Source: Marisalimonas marina (GTDB lineage: Bacteria > Pseudomonadota > Alphaproteobacteria > Puniceispirillales > Marisalimonadaceae). From it: DNA of 54,798 nucleotides. Position numbers and translations under genes: made by a program. How positions within the stretch are numbered: position 1 is the first letter of the stretch; every line of letters starts with the position of its first letter. Below, piece by piece: positions 9,312 to 17,542 of this stretch. Location: NCBI GenBank assembly GCA_038131365.1, contig JAYPPH010000004.1, positions 1-54,798 of the forward strand, given 5' to 3'. The notes under the pieces were generated by a model. That model had not been told where the DNA came from and searched no databases. It was given only the letters and a program-made list of their open reading frames with translations.

Positions 9312-9971
9312 TTAAATTTCTAAATATTCTGAAGAATCTAATGCATTATTTAAGTATTTTCTTATAATTTCCATTAACTCTTGATCATGATTAGAGAACA
9401 TATGATTTGCCTCTTTAATGTATTCAACATCTATTTTAATTCCTTTTTGTATAGATATTTTATCTACGATTTTATGAATTGCTTCTATTGGAACTCTCTT
9501 ATTATTTTCTCCATGGACAATTAAGCCAGAGGCAGGGCATGGTGCAAGGAATGCAAAATCAAATTTATCAGCAGGTGGTGACACTGCAATAAAACCAGAA
9601 ATTTCTGGTCTTCTCATCATTAATTGCATTCCTACCCATGAACCAAAAGAAAAACCTGCTATAAAAGTATATCTAGAGTGTATATTTTGAGATTGAACCC
9701 AATCTAAAACAGCGGCTGCATCTGCTAGTTCACTTTCACCTCCTTCATATATACCCTCACTCCTACCTACACCTCTAAAATTAAAACGAAGTACTGTAAA
9801 TCCTCTGTTTCTAAACTCATGATACATTCCGTATGAGACTTTGTTATTCATACTTCCACCTTGATTAGGTTCAGGATGAAGAATTAAGGCGATTGGGCTG
9901 TCAGAAGAAGTACCTCGGTGATATCTGCATTCTATTCTTCCATGTGGCCCATTTAGGATTACCTCTGGCAT
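9312..9971 (-). CDS. Small alpha/beta hydrolase
   Basis: A 219 aa alpha/beta hydrolase of the type often annotated as a conserved alphaproteobacterial hydrolase. It has an N-terminal ILHPEPNQGG segment, the R-F-N-F-R-G-V-G-R-S oxyanion-region motif, the nucleophile elbow GFSFGSW with S108, and a late His near residue 190 (EANHMFSNHDQE). The substrate is unknown. The RBS is unusually strong: GGAGGTGAT four bases before the ATG, fully complementary to the 16S tail, which fixes the start. It is divergent from cysE, with about 210 bp between them, and lies immediately upstream of tyrS. Confidence 0.8.
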   Translation of the reverse strand: MPEVILNGPHGRIECRYHRGTSSDSPIALILHPEPNQGGSMNNKVSYGMYHEFRNRGFTVLRFNFRGVGRSEGIYEGGESELADAAAVLDWVQSQNIHSRYTFIAGFSFGSWVGMQLMMRRPEISGFIAVSPPADKFDFAFLAPCPASGLIVHGENNKRVPIEAIHKIVDKISIQKGIKIDVEYIKEANHMFSNHDQELMEIIRKYLNNALDSSEYLEI

Positions 9972-10183
9972 TTATCACCTCCATTGAACTTAGTTTTAGT
10001 TTAGCATAAAAAATTAGCCTAAGAATTCATATAATTTTTGTAACTTTTTACTTATCGAATAATTATTAAAAATTGTTATGTCAATATTAATGAATTATAT
10101 TAACAATGCTTACCCATTAGATTTTAAATTATTATTTATGATATTATGTTATATGTTTATATCGTTATTTATGGATAAAATAA

Positions 10184-10876
10184 ATGAGTGTAAATAATTT
10201 TTTTAAAGAAATAGATTCTATTATAGCTCGAGATCCAGCTGCAGGAAGTAGATGGGGAGTTATTTTTCTTTATCCGTCTTTTCATGCAATGATTTTTTAT
10301 AAAATAGGTAATGCGTTTTGGAGATATAATTTAAAATTTTTAGCAAGACTAATAATGCATTTTGCTAGAATTATTACCGGTATAGAAATTCATCCTGCAG
10401 CAAAGATTGGATCTAATTTTTTTATGGATCATGGTCTTGGTATAGTTATTGGTGAAACAGCAGAAATTGGAGAAAACGTAACTATTTATCAAGGTGTTAC
10501 TCTTGGTGGTGTAATGCCTTCCATTGAAAGTGATTCACAAAGAAATCAGAAAAGACATCCTACTATAGGGAATAATGTGATTATTGGATCAGGAGCACAA
10601 ATTTTAGGTCCGATAACTATTGGTGATTATGCAAGAATAGGAGCTAATTCAGTAGTTTCTAAAGATGTGCCTTCAAATGTTACAGTGGCAGGTGTTCCTG
10701 CTAGAGAGTTTGCGCGCTCAGTTCAAAAACAAAATTTTAAAGCATATGGTATTTCTGTTTCCGATACAGATCCAAGAGAAAAAACATTAAATTTACTGCT
10801 AAAAAAAGTAGAGAGTTTAGAAAAAAAATTAAAAACTCTTGAAAAATCAAAAATAAATAACATAAAGAAAACTTAA
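10184..10876 (+). CDS. cysE: Serine O-acetyltransferase
   Basis: Makes O-acetyl-L-serine from serine and acetyl-CoA, the committed step of cysteine synthesis. The 230 aa protein is the short (EpsC/SAT-like) form. An N-terminal helical region is followed by a left-handed beta-helix of hexapeptide repeats with the diagnostic HPAAKIGSNFFMDHGLGIVIGE-like stretch (about residues 65-90) and TIYQGVTLGGV. A Lys-rich C-terminal coiled tail (about 205-230) is present. It heads a same-strand run with a cysteine desulfurase, ferredoxin and mnmA, consistent with a sulfur-supply role. No T-box, SAM or cysteine-type leader was recognised in the 200 bp upstream. Confidence 0.95.
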   Translation: MSVNNFFKEIDSIIARDPAAGSRWGVIFLYPSFHAMIFYKIGNAFWRYNLKFLARLIMHFARIITGIEIHPAAKIGSNFFMDHGLGIVIGETAEIGENVTIYQGVTLGGVMPSIESDSQRNQKRHPTIGNNVIIGSGAQILGPITIGDYARIGANSVVSKDVPSNVTVAGVPAREFARSVQKQNFKAYGISVSDTDPREKTLNLLLKKVESLEKKLKTLEKSKINNIKKT

Positions 10877-10903
10877 TTTATCCTTAAATCTAAAAATAAA
10901 GCT

Positions 10904-12028
10904 TTGAACGTGAATAAATCAACATACTTGGATTATAATGCTACAGTCCCTTTATTATCGGAAGTTAAAACATCCTTGCTAGAATGTATGAATTTAGGGC
11001 CTATAAACGCATCTTCAGTCCATTATTATGGAAGAAAAGGTAAGAGCATTATTCAAGATGCAAGATCAAACGTAGCAAATTTAATAAATGCAAAAAGTGA
11101 AAACATAATTTTTACAAGTTCTGCTACTGAAGCTATAAACTTACTCTTTGGTTCTTTTGAAAATATAATTGTCAGTTCAATTGAGCACTTGGCAGTCCTA
11201 AACGCGTCAAAGACAGATTTATTTATTCCTGTAGACTCACAAGGGTTGGTTGACTTAAATTTTTTAGAAAAATTATTAAAACAAATTTCTAGTAAAAATA
11301 GAAAAACTTTAGTTTCTGTAATGTGGGTTAACAATGAAACAGGAGTTATTCAGCCAATTAAAGATGTAGTTGAACTAACAAGAAAGTATGGATGTTTAAT
11401 TCATTGTGATGCTGCACAAGCATTAGGAAAGGTAAAAATTGATTTTGAAGATTTAGGCGCAGATTTTCTTACAATTTCTGGCCACAAAATAGGTGCCCCA
11501 ACTGGAATAGGAGCATTAGTCTATGATGATGGTTTCAATCTATTACCTCAAATGTTAGGTGGTGGTCAAGAAAGTGGGATGAGGGCTGGAACAGAAAATA
11601 TACTTGGCATTAGAGGTTTTGGAGAAGCAGCAAGTATTATGTCTAAAATGTCTGATGAAAATGTCTCAAAAGTTAAGATTTTTAAAGATTATTTATCTAA
11701 TAAAATTAGAAAGCTTAGGCCTGAAACTGTTCTCTTTGCTCAAGAAGCAAAGACGGTGGGTAATACTTTACTGATGGCTTTACCAAATATTCCAGGTGAT
11801 TTGGCTTTGATGAAGTTAGACCTAGAAAACTTTTCGGTTAGTTCTGGATCTGCTTGTAGCTCTGGCAAAATAAGTAATAGCCACGTTGTAGCAGCAATGG
11901 GTTATAAATCTCTTGCATCGAATTCAATAAGAATATCATTACCACCCAATGATTTGATATTAGGCACAGAAGGGTTGATTACAATAGAAGAATTAGATAG
12001 GTTGGCGGAATGCTGGTCAAAAATATAA
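10904..12028 (+). CDS. Cysteine desulfurase (NifS/IscS-like, class V aminotransferase fold)
   Basis: PLP enzyme converting cysteine to alanine with transfer of persulfide sulfur. The PLP lysine is K195, in the SGHK motif. The catalytic cysteine is C318 in SGSACSSGK, and the N-terminal YLDYNAT block is conserved. At 374 aa it is slightly shorter than IscS (about 400 aa). The start is uncertain: TTG at 10904 or GTG at 10910 (two codons later), and neither has a clear RBS. It lies 27 bp after cysE and 30 bp before the ferredoxin gene. No iscR, iscU or suf genes are in the window, so this copy may serve tRNA thiolation through mnmA rather than general cluster assembly (inference). Confidence 0.92.
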   Translation: MNVNKSTYLDYNATVPLLSEVKTSLLECMNLGPINASSVHYYGRKGKSIIQDARSNVANLINAKSENIIFTSSATEAINLLFGSFENIIVSSIEHLAVLNASKTDLFIPVDSQGLVDLNFLEKLLKQISSKNRKTLVSVMWVNNETGVIQPIKDVVELTRKYGCLIHCDAAQALGKVKIDFEDLGADFLTISGHKIGAPTGIGALVYDDGFNLLPQMLGGGQESGMRAGTENILGIRGFGEAASIMSKMSDENVSKVKIFKDYLSNKIRKLRPETVLFAQEAKTVGNTLLMALPNIPGDLALMKLDLENFSVSSGSACSSGKISNSHVVAAMGYKSLASNSIRISLPPNDLILGTEGLITIEELDRLAECWSKI

Positions 12029-12058
12029 TATTTATAATTCAATTATACGGAGCTCGAT

Positions 12059-12370
12059 GTGACTAAGTTAATATTTAAACAGCCGGATGGAAGTGAAAAA
12101 TCAATAGAAGCAGAAAATGGCTTGTCTTTGATGGAAGTTGCTAGAGATAATGATTTAGGTATTGAAGGTACATGTGGTGGTTCAATTTCATGTTGTACAT
12201 GTCATGTTATTGTTGATGATGAATGGTTTTCTATTGTAGGCAGCCCTAATCCAGATGAAGAAGATATGCTAGATTTAGCTTTGGGATTAAAACCAACTTC
12301 TAGGTTAGGATGCCAAATAGAAATTACTGATAAATTAGATGGTCTAAGGGTTTCAATCCCAGAAGAATAA
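12059..12370 (+). CDS. fdx: [2Fe-2S] ferredoxin, adrenodoxin type
   Basis: Small (103 aa) electron carrier. The cluster ligands are C39, C45, C48 and C85, in the pattern C-x5-C-x2-C plus a distal LGCQI cysteine. An extra C46 sits beside C45. The GTG start at 12059 is supported by a GGAG sequence at 12049-12052, spaced six bases; the ATG at 12057 is followed directly by a stop. It lies between the desulfurase and mnmA, 5 bp before mnmA. Adrenodoxin-like ferredoxins typically serve Fe-S cluster assembly or P450s, and the context favours sulfur/cluster chemistry. Confidence 0.93.
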   Translation: MTKLIFKQPDGSEKSIEAENGLSLMEVARDNDLGIEGTCGGSISCCTCHVIVDDEWFSIVGSPNPDEEDMLDLALGLKPTSRLGCQIEITDKLDGLRVSIPEE

Positions 12371-12375
12371 CTTCC

Positions 12376-13545
12376 ATGATCAATATAGACCAATTAATCG
12401 AAGATATGGACTTAGAAGGTAACCCTTCTGATCATAGAATTGTAGTGGCTATGTCAGGAGGTGTTGACTCATCAGTTACTGCTGCTTTGCTTGTAAAGGC
12501 AGGGTTTGATGTGATTGGTTTAACAATGCAATTATATGATCATGGCAAAGCGCTTCATAAAAAGGGAGCCTGTTGTGCCGGGGCTGATATAAATGATGCA
12601 AGGTCTGTAGCTAATAAACTTGGGATACCGCATTATGTTTTGAACTACGAAACCCTTTTCCAAGATCAAGTAATGGAAGACTTTGCGGATGCTTATCTAA
12701 AAGGTCAAACACCTATACCCTGTGTAAAATGTAATCAGACCGTAAAGTTTACAGACATGTTTGATAGAGCTAAAAAGTTAGGTGCCAGTGCTATGGCGAC
12801 AGGTCATTATATAAGAAGAAAACGAAAATTTGGAAAGCCAGCCTTATATAGAGGTATAGATAATTTAAAAGATCAGTCATATTTCTTATTTGCTACAACT
12901 AGTGAACAACTTGAATTCTTAAGGTTTCCGCTTGGATCGCTAACTAAAGATGAAACTAGAAATGTTGCAAAGCTATGTGACCTTAATGTTGCTGAAAAAC
13001 CGGATAGTCAGGATATTTGTTTTGTTCCAGAAGGTAAATATGCAGACGTAGTTAGAAAGTTAAGGCCAGGTAGTATTGATAAGGGTGATATAGTTGATGT
13101 TAAAGGAAATATCTTAGGACAACATAATGGTATAATTGATTATACTATTGGACAAAGAAAAGGTATTGGTGTTGGCGGTAGGAAAGGTGTCGAAGACAAG
13201 GATTCTATATTGTATGTAATTGAATTGGATTCTTATCAAAACCGTGTGATTGTTGGACCAAAAGAGTATCTAAAATGTAAAGAGATAGAAATAAACGAAT
13301 GTAATTGGATTACAAATAAATTTAAAAAAATGAACACTGAAGTTTTGGTAAAATTAAGAAATTCGTCTGAACCAATTTCAGGGAAAATTAATGTTGATCT
13401 AGAATCTGGATCTTCTGCACTATACTTTGATCAACCACAATATGGTGTTTCTACAGGACAGGCAGCAGTTATTTATAATCCGGAAGATGAAGCCCATGTC
13501 TTGGGTGGTGGCTGGATTACTAAAGCACCAAATATGTTTAGTTAA
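12376..13545 (+). CDS. mnmA: tRNA-specific 2-thiouridylase MnmA
   Basis: Installs 2-thiouridine at U34 of tRNA-Lys, -Glu and -Gln using a persulfide and ATP. The PP-loop motif SGGVDSS is at residues 27-33. The catalytic cysteine pair is C119 (IPCVKCNQTVKF) and C215 (DSQDICFVPEG). The Q-R-K-G-I-G-V-G-G block and the C-terminal beta-barrel region (DQPQYGVSTGQAAVIY) are present. It has a roughly 20 residue N-terminal extension compared with E. coli MnmA (389 versus about 368 aa), as is common in alphaproteobacteria. It is the last gene of the sulfur run cysE, desulfurase, fdx, mnmA. Confidence 0.96.
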   Translation: MINIDQLIEDMDLEGNPSDHRIVVAMSGGVDSSVTAALLVKAGFDVIGLTMQLYDHGKALHKKGACCAGADINDARSVANKLGIPHYVLNYETLFQDQVMEDFADAYLKGQTPIPCVKCNQTVKFTDMFDRAKKLGASAMATGHYIRRKRKFGKPALYRGIDNLKDQSYFLFATTSEQLEFLRFPLGSLTKDETRNVAKLCDLNVAEKPDSQDICFVPEGKYADVVRKLRPGSIDKGDIVDVKGNILGQHNGIIDYTIGQRKGIGVGGRKGVEDKDSILYVIELDSYQNRVIVGPKEYLKCKEIEINECNWITNKFKKMNTEVLVKLRNSSEPISGKINVDLESGSSALYFDQPQYGVSTGQAAVIYNPEDEAHVLGGGWITKAPNMFS

Positions 13546-13556
13546 AATTTATATAA

Positions 13557-14225
13557 ATGCATAAATTAGATCATATTGTTTTGGGAGCCAATACTCTTCA
13601 AGAAGGAACAGATTACGTAGAAAAAAAATTAGGGTTTTCATTAAGCGAAATTGGTTATCACCATCATATGGGAACTCACAATCGTGTGATTAAAATTGGT
13701 AAAAATATTTATCTTGAAGTTATTGCGATAGACCCTAACTCAAATAAACCAAAACATTTTAGATGGTTTAATTTAGACAACAAAAGACAACAAGCTCGAT
13801 TAAAAAAATCACCTCAAATAATTGGATATGTAATAGAAAATCAAAATCCGGATATGCTTAAATTTTATAATCCTTTTTTTGAAGCAAGTAGAGGAGATTA
13901 TTGTTGGGAGTTCGCAATGCCTAAAAGCGATGATACCCTAATTAATGATGAATTGATTGAAAGTGGGTTGGTCCCAAGTATAATAAATTGGAAAAGTAAA
14001 AAACCAGTACACCATATGGTTAATAATCATTTCCAATTAGAAAAAATTCAAATTGAATTAACCCAAAACCATATGAAATATAAGCCTTACATAAATTATT
14101 TAGGAAATGTCGAAAAACTTCAGTTCGTATTTAAAGACAAAACTGATGCTTTTTCATTAATCAAGTATCCTAAATTTAACGTTATTATCAATGATAAGAA
14201 AAAAAATAGTATTATCAGCTTATAG
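13557..14225 (+). CDS. VOC / glyoxalase-like domain protein
   Basis: A 222 aa protein opening with HKLDHIVLGANTLQEGTDYVEKKLG-type sequence, the first beta-alpha-beta unit of a vicinal-oxygen-chelate (Glyoxalase_3-like) fold. A candidate first metal His is H5, followed by a HHHMGTHNR segment and YLEVIAIDP, which matches the family's second strand pair. The second half is diverged. Substrate unknown. It follows mnmA by 11 bp and may be co-transcribed. The tRNA-Met gene lies 67 bp downstream on the same strand. Confidence 0.78.
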   Translation: MHKLDHIVLGANTLQEGTDYVEKKLGFSLSEIGYHHHMGTHNRVIKIGKNIYLEVIAIDPNSNKPKHFRWFNLDNKRQQARLKKSPQIIGYVIENQNPDMLKFYNPFFEASRGDYCWEFAMPKSDDTLINDELIESGLVPSIINWKSKKPVHHMVNNHFQLEKIQIELTQNHMKYKPYINYLGNVEKLQFVFKDKTDAFSLIKYPKFNVIINDKKKNSIISL

Positions 14226-14292
14226 TATTAGATTTATACTCTTATTATCTTGACTGAAATTTAATTTATATTTAGTAACTAGTATTAATTTT

Positions 14293-14366
14293 GGCGGAGT
14301 AGCTCAGCTGGTTAGAGCATCGGAATCATAATCCGGGTGTCGGGGGTTCAAGTCCCTCCTCCGCTA
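14293..14366 (+). tRNA. tRNA-Met (anticodon CAT), elongator type
   Basis: A 74 nt cloverleaf. The acceptor stem GGCGGAG (14293-14299) pairs with CTCCGCT (14359-14365), with a G-T pair at the end, and the discriminator is A14366. The D arm is GCTCAGCTGGTTAGAGC. The anticodon stem TCGGA/TCCGG encloses the loop ATCATAA, giving anticodon CAT. The T arm has GGGGG TTCAAGT CCCTC. The sequence resembles the alphaproteobacterial elongator tRNA-Met; tRNA-Ile2 (CAT, lysidine) is a less likely alternative. CCA is not encoded (TGT follows). Confidence 0.93.
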
Positions 14367-14493
14367 TGTCAGCAAATTTAACTTTGAAGTCTGTCAAAAC
14401 TTTCACAAGTATTCCTATAGTTTTGTCATATTGTTCAGGTATAATTTTTAGACCTGTATGACCTTTTCTGAGTCTTTCATCATCATTCGCTTT
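14367..14493 (-). pseudogene. Decayed gene fragment resembling the C-terminal half of a group 1 truncated hemoglobin
   Basis: Read on the minus strand, this stretch encodes KANDDERLRKGHTGLKI and then IPEQYDKTIGILVKVLTDF, followed by KVKFADIAE. That resembles the region of TrHbN-type globins containing the proximal-His helix (H-x-G-L-x-I-x3-x-F/Y-D-x-x, then a leucine-rich helix and I-x-E). Immediately upstream in the same frame are two stop codons (14500-14505). Fragments of related appearance are scattered in the other frames up to about 14640, so the N-terminal half is destroyed. The C-terminus runs straight into the tRNA-Met gene at 14366, where a normal globin would have about 15 more residues. 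The family call rests on a pattern of about 40 residues and needs a database check. Confidence 0.45.
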
Positions 14494-14736
14494 CTGGTTT
14501 TATCAAATTCTGACAAATTGGATTTGATGTAATAATTTTTCCATATCTGGTATGAAAATTTTTTTTCCCATGTTCGAGTAATTTTAATTCTTTATAAAAC
14601 TTTTCTAAAAGCAAAACTAACAAATAAGTTTTGTTGCTTCATATCTTAAGTTTCGATTAAATATTTTGAAATTTACTATAATATTATTGTCATTTTAAAT
14701 TATATATGCCGACAATAGATTATATATCTCATATAA
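14494..14736. other. Intergenic stretch with no intact gene
   Basis: AT-rich sequence between the globin-like fragment and the small secreted protein. All minus-strand frames are interrupted within about 45 codons. The part up to roughly 14640 may be the eroded 5' half of the fragment next to the tRNA. No hairpin terminator, repeat or RNA gene was recognised. Confidence 0.4.
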
Positions 14737-15045
14737 TTAGAGATAACCTATACACTCATTAATGCTAGAGGTTATTTTGGGGTTTTTTAAGAATTCTTTT
14801 TGCATTTCTCTCTTGCTTAAATGACGAAAATCTACAGACATATTTAAGAATTCATCGAAAGTGAATTTTTGAGCAAGTTTTGTTGTATAGCATCCACAGT
14901 AAATATATTTTTTACCATCAACTTGTTGTGAATTACCAATACATCCATTGAAAATACTATTTAATATTTTAGTATTTTTCATCTCAGCAAATGAATTATT
15001 AGATAAAAGTATAATAACAAAAAATGTAACAATAAAATTTCTCAT
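14737..15045 (-). CDS. Small secreted cysteine-containing protein, function unknown
   Basis: I do not recognise this gene. From the ATG at 15045 it encodes 102 aa beginning MRNFIVTFFVIILLSNNSFA, a clear Sec signal peptide cut after about residue 20. The frame extends upstream to 15078, but that would bury the signal peptide, so 15045 is preferred. The mature part is about 80 aa with four cysteines (GCIGN, YCGCYTTK, ECIGYL), enough for two disulfides, and a helical FDEFLNMSVDFRHLSKREMQ segment. It is probably a small periplasmic protein. It stands alone, with a 30-codon membrane ORF upstream on the same strand. Confidence 0.65.
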   Translation of the reverse strand: MRNFIVTFFVIILLSNNSFAEMKNTKILNSIFNGCIGNSQQVDGKKYIYCGCYTTKLAQKFTFDEFLNMSVDFRHLSKREMQKEFLKNPKITSSINECIGYL

Positions 15046-15153
15046 ATTTAAAACTAACAATTTTAAATAACAAATCAAATTAAAATTGATAACTTAAGTA
15101 CATAAGTTGTATTAATAAACTATTATTATTTATTAAAATATAGCGCCTAATTT

Positions 15154-15246
15154 TTAAAATAATTTAACTCCAGTCAAATTTAAAATGACCATAATTATAT
15201 AAATTACCACTACCGAACCAATAATTATTTTTATATTTCTATTCAT
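15154..15246 (-). CDS. Predicted 30-residue single-span membrane peptide
   Basis: Short reading frame MNRNIKIIIGSVVVIYIIMV followed by ILNLTGVKLF and a stop. It has a positively charged N-terminus and one continuous hydrophobic helix (about residues 6-24), the look of a small inner-membrane protein. A purine-rich RBS (GAGGAAAA) sits just upstream of the ATG. It lies 39 bp downstream of the flavoprotein gene on the same strand and could be the last gene of that transcript. The length is too short for statistical support from composition alone. Confidence 0.45.
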   Translation of the reverse strand: MNRNIKIIIGSVVVIYIIMVILNLTGVKLF

Positions 15247-15284
15247 TTTTTCCTCAATTCATAGTTTCTTTTAATTTCAAATAA

Positions 15285-16493
15285 TTATGAATATTCTTTA
15301 ATTATTTGTTTAGCTACATAAGCGCCATTAGAAATACAAGCTTGAAGTAGATAGCCACCAGTTGGCGCTTCCCAGTCTAGCATCTCTCCCATTATGTATG
15401 TTTTATTCTTGTTTTTAGTCATGAAATTATCATCAATAGAATCAAAACTGATACCACCAGCAGTTGAAATACAGCGTTCTATAGCAAATGGTTTTTCTAG
15501 AATTAGTTTATAATTTTTTATTATGTAGGCTAGTTTATTTATTTCAAAACTTTTTATTTTGTTTTTATTCTTTAGTTCTATTATCAAACCAATTGCTACA
15601 TCAGATAGCTTTAATGCCTTTCGTAATAAATTAGTAAGAGTTAACTTAGCTCTCTCATTTGAAAGTTTTTTTTCAATTTGATCAATTTTCAAATCAGGCT
15701 TTAAGTCGATTGTTATCTCTGCATAACCTTCTTCATTAATTGTTTCTCTGATTAAAGAAGAAAGAGTATATATCAAACCTCCTTCAACGCCTTCAGAGGT
15801 CATTATAAATTCACCTTTAAATTCTTGGTTTTTATGATTAACTCTTATAGTTTTGAGAGGTTTCCCACTGAACTTGTTTTTAAAAATGCAAGACCAATTA
15901 ACATGAAAACCACAATTTGAAGGTTGAGGTTTTGTAATTTTAATATCTTCTTTTTCAAATATTTTTATCCAAGAGCCATCAGAACCAAGCTTGGGCCAGG
16001 ATAAGCCCCCAAGGGCAAATAAAGTTATGTCTGGTTTAATTGAAACTTCACTTCCATTATTTTTAAATACTAGCTTATCTTTTTTCCAACCAATCCAATT
16101 ATGGTTTGTTTTAAAAACAACATTTTGTTCTCTAAGTTTGTATAACCATGATCTTAAAAGTGGAGAGGCTTTAAAGCTTTTTGGGAAAATTCTTCCGCTA
16201 GACCCTATAAAAGTTTCTTCTCCTAAATTTTTACAAAACTGCTTAAGATCATCTTGAGAAAAATCATCTAATAATTTGTTAAATAATTCTGAATTATTTC
16301 CATATTTTTTTATAAAATTTTTCTGTATTTCAGAATGAGTAATGTTTAGCCCACCTCTACCTGCTAATAGAAATTTACGCGCCACAGTTGGTTTTCTATC
16401 AAAAACAGTCACAAGGAAACCATTTTTAGACAAAATATAGGCGGCCATAAGCCCGCTTGGACCACCCCCAACTATTGTAATATTAGTTTTCAT
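15285..16493 (-). CDS. FAD-dependent flavoprotein, HI0933/BaiN family (TIGR03862-like)
   Basis: A 402 aa flavoprotein with an N-terminal Rossmann FAD motif GGGPSG (residues 9-14), an acidic end of strand 2 (VFDRKPTVARK), the family block RKFLLAGRGGLNITHSE, and the C-terminal ISTAGGISFDSID and MLDWEAPTGGYLLQACIS motifs that close the FAD site. Members are annotated as NAD(P)/FAD-dependent oxidoreductases or, loosely, aminoacetone oxidase. The physiological substrate is not established. It lies 36 bp downstream of ppnP on the same strand. Confidence 0.88.
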   Translation of the reverse strand: MKTNITIVGGGPSGLMAAYILSKNGFLVTVFDRKPTVARKFLLAGRGGLNITHSEIQKNFIKKYGNNSELFNKLLDDFSQDDLKQFCKNLGEETFIGSSGRIFPKSFKASPLLRSWLYKLREQNVVFKTNHNWIGWKKDKLVFKNNGSEVSIKPDITLFALGGLSWPKLGSDGSWIKIFEKEDIKITKPQPSNCGFHVNWSCIFKNKFSGKPLKTIRVNHKNQEFKGEFIMTSEGVEGGLIYTLSSLIRETINEEGYAEITIDLKPDLKIDQIEKKLSNERAKLTLTNLLRKALKLSDVAIGLIIELKNKNKIKSFEINKLAYIIKNYKLILEKPFAIERCISTAGGISFDSIDDNFMTKNKNKTYIMGEMLDWEAPTGGYLLQACISNGAYVAKQIIKEYS

Positions 16494-16529
16494 AATAAAG
16501 GTAAATTATGCTTGATCTTGATAAGCATT

Positions 16530-16847
16530 TTATTCATCAAGATAACTGCAACAATAGTTAACTAATTTTTTAATTTTAACTTTAAATGAAGAATTCTTGG
16601 GAACATAGAAGCTCATACCATCTTTAATTGTTTCCCAATCTTGACTATCCTTTAATTGAAATTCCATCTCACCTGAAAAAATTTCCATAAATTCTCTCTT
16701 TTCTGTTTTAAACTCATAATTTCCAGGAAGCATGACACCTAGTGTCTTTATTGCGCCATCACTAAAACTTATGTTTCGACTAATTACATTACCTTCAAAA
16801 TAAATATTGGCTATTTTGCTTACGTTAACATTTTCAAATTCATTCAT
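16530..16847 (-). CDS. ppnP: Pyrimidine/purine nucleoside phosphorylase PpnP (DUF1255)
   Basis: Small cupin-fold nucleoside phosphorylase (105 aa, normal length) that splits nucleosides with phosphate into base and ribose-1-phosphate. Recognisable blocks are ANIYFEGNVISRNISFSDG, KTLGVMLPGNYEFKTEKREFMEI with the F-x-T-x3-E-x-M-E-I motif, FSGEMEFQL and the SFYVPKNSSFKVK strand. It is upstream of the flavoprotein on the same strand and divergent from the 74 aa gene at 16979. Confidence 0.92.
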   Translation of the reverse strand: MNEFENVNVSKIANIYFEGNVISRNISFSDGAIKTLGVMLPGNYEFKTEKREFMEIFSGEMEFQLKDSQDWETIKDGMSFYVPKNSSFKVKIKKLVNYCCSYLDE

Positions 16848-16978
16848 ATCTTTTCTCTCTATTTTTTTTAAACACCTATTTTTTAAACAATATAATTAGA
16901 ATATAAAAAACTACATTAATATATATTATGACGTATTATAAGTTGATGTAATTGTAAATAAAACCATGGAGTTTTAAA

Positions 16979-17203
16979 ATGTCTGTCTACGCTATAAAAG
17001 TATGGCTGTCGAAAAGTGAGAAGGACTGGTTTTTATATAGAGATTTGGAAGATCAGGTTGTTAACACTTATGATAGTAGAGAAAAGGCTGAAGAGGTTAT
17101 GAACTTATTAGAATGTAATAGGGCTGAGATAACTGAAGATATACCTGCAGCAGCACTAGCAAGATCTACAGAAAAAAAACAAAGACAAAAAATACCAGAA
17201 TAA
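16979..17203 (+). CDS. Small protein of unknown function (74 aa)
   Basis: I do not recognise this family. It encodes a charged 74 aa soluble protein: a beta-alpha start (YAIKVWLSKSEKDWFLYRDLED), a helix around residues 32-45 (SREKAEEVMNLLE) and a disordered Lys/Gln-rich tail. A GGAG at 16968-16971, spaced seven bases, supports the ATG. It is the first of three closely spaced same-strand genes (gaps 11 and 1 bp), suggesting an operon with the next hypothetical gene and the GFA-domain gene. Confidence 0.6.
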   Translation: MSVYAIKVWLSKSEKDWFLYRDLEDQVVNTYDSREKAEEVMNLLECNRAEITEDIPAAALARSTEKKQRQKIPE

Positions 17204-17214
17204 AATTATTTTAA

Positions 17215-17541
17215 ATGAACCAATCAAAAAATAATTCTTGGAAGGTAAGATTTGAAGTAACTTTTTATGGCAATGATCCAAAAAAAGGTAACTTTAGAGA
17301 AATTAAAGAGGATTCTATAATAATAAATGATAGTTTTGATATTAAAAACAAAGTTTCATTTGATAATCCAGAAAATGTAGAAATTAATTTTCTGCTCTGG
17401 GTTGATAAATTGCCTATTGAAGAATTAACAAAAGTACCACATGATTATTTTGGCACTGATATAAAATATGATGAAGAATCCATTGAGGTTTTAGAAGTTA
17501 CAAGTTACGAAGTTATCTTAATTAGATGTATGGAGAAGTGA
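17215..17541 (+). CDS. Small protein of unknown function (108 aa)
   Basis: Unrecognised 108 aa acidic protein with alternating hydrophobic residues suggesting beta strands (WKVRFEVTFYG, VEINFLLWVDKLP, YEVILIRC). No signal peptide or membrane segment. It sits 11 bp after the 74 aa gene and ends one base before the GFA-domain gene, whose RBS (GAGAAG) lies inside its 3' end, so the two are probably translationally linked. Confidence 0.6.
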   Translation: MNQSKNNSWKVRFEVTFYGNDPKKGNFREIKEDSIIINDSFDIKNKVSFDNPENVEINFLLWVDKLPIEELTKVPHDYFGTDIKYDEESIEVLEVTSYEVILIRCMEK

Positions 17542-17542
17542 A

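Noticed and set aside
9972..10183. Cysteine- or SAM-responsive leader before cysE
   Set aside because: No conserved riboswitch core, T-box or terminator hairpin could be recognised in this AT-rich region.
10078..10197. 39-codon ORF (MSILMNYINN...) in front of and overlapping the cysE start
   Set aside because: No RBS, overlaps cysE in another frame, and the region is very AT-rich, so chance open frames are expected.
14293..14366. Attachment site (att) of an integrated element at the tRNA-Met 3' end
   Set aside because: No integrase gene, no direct repeat of the tRNA 3' end and no complete element found within the window.
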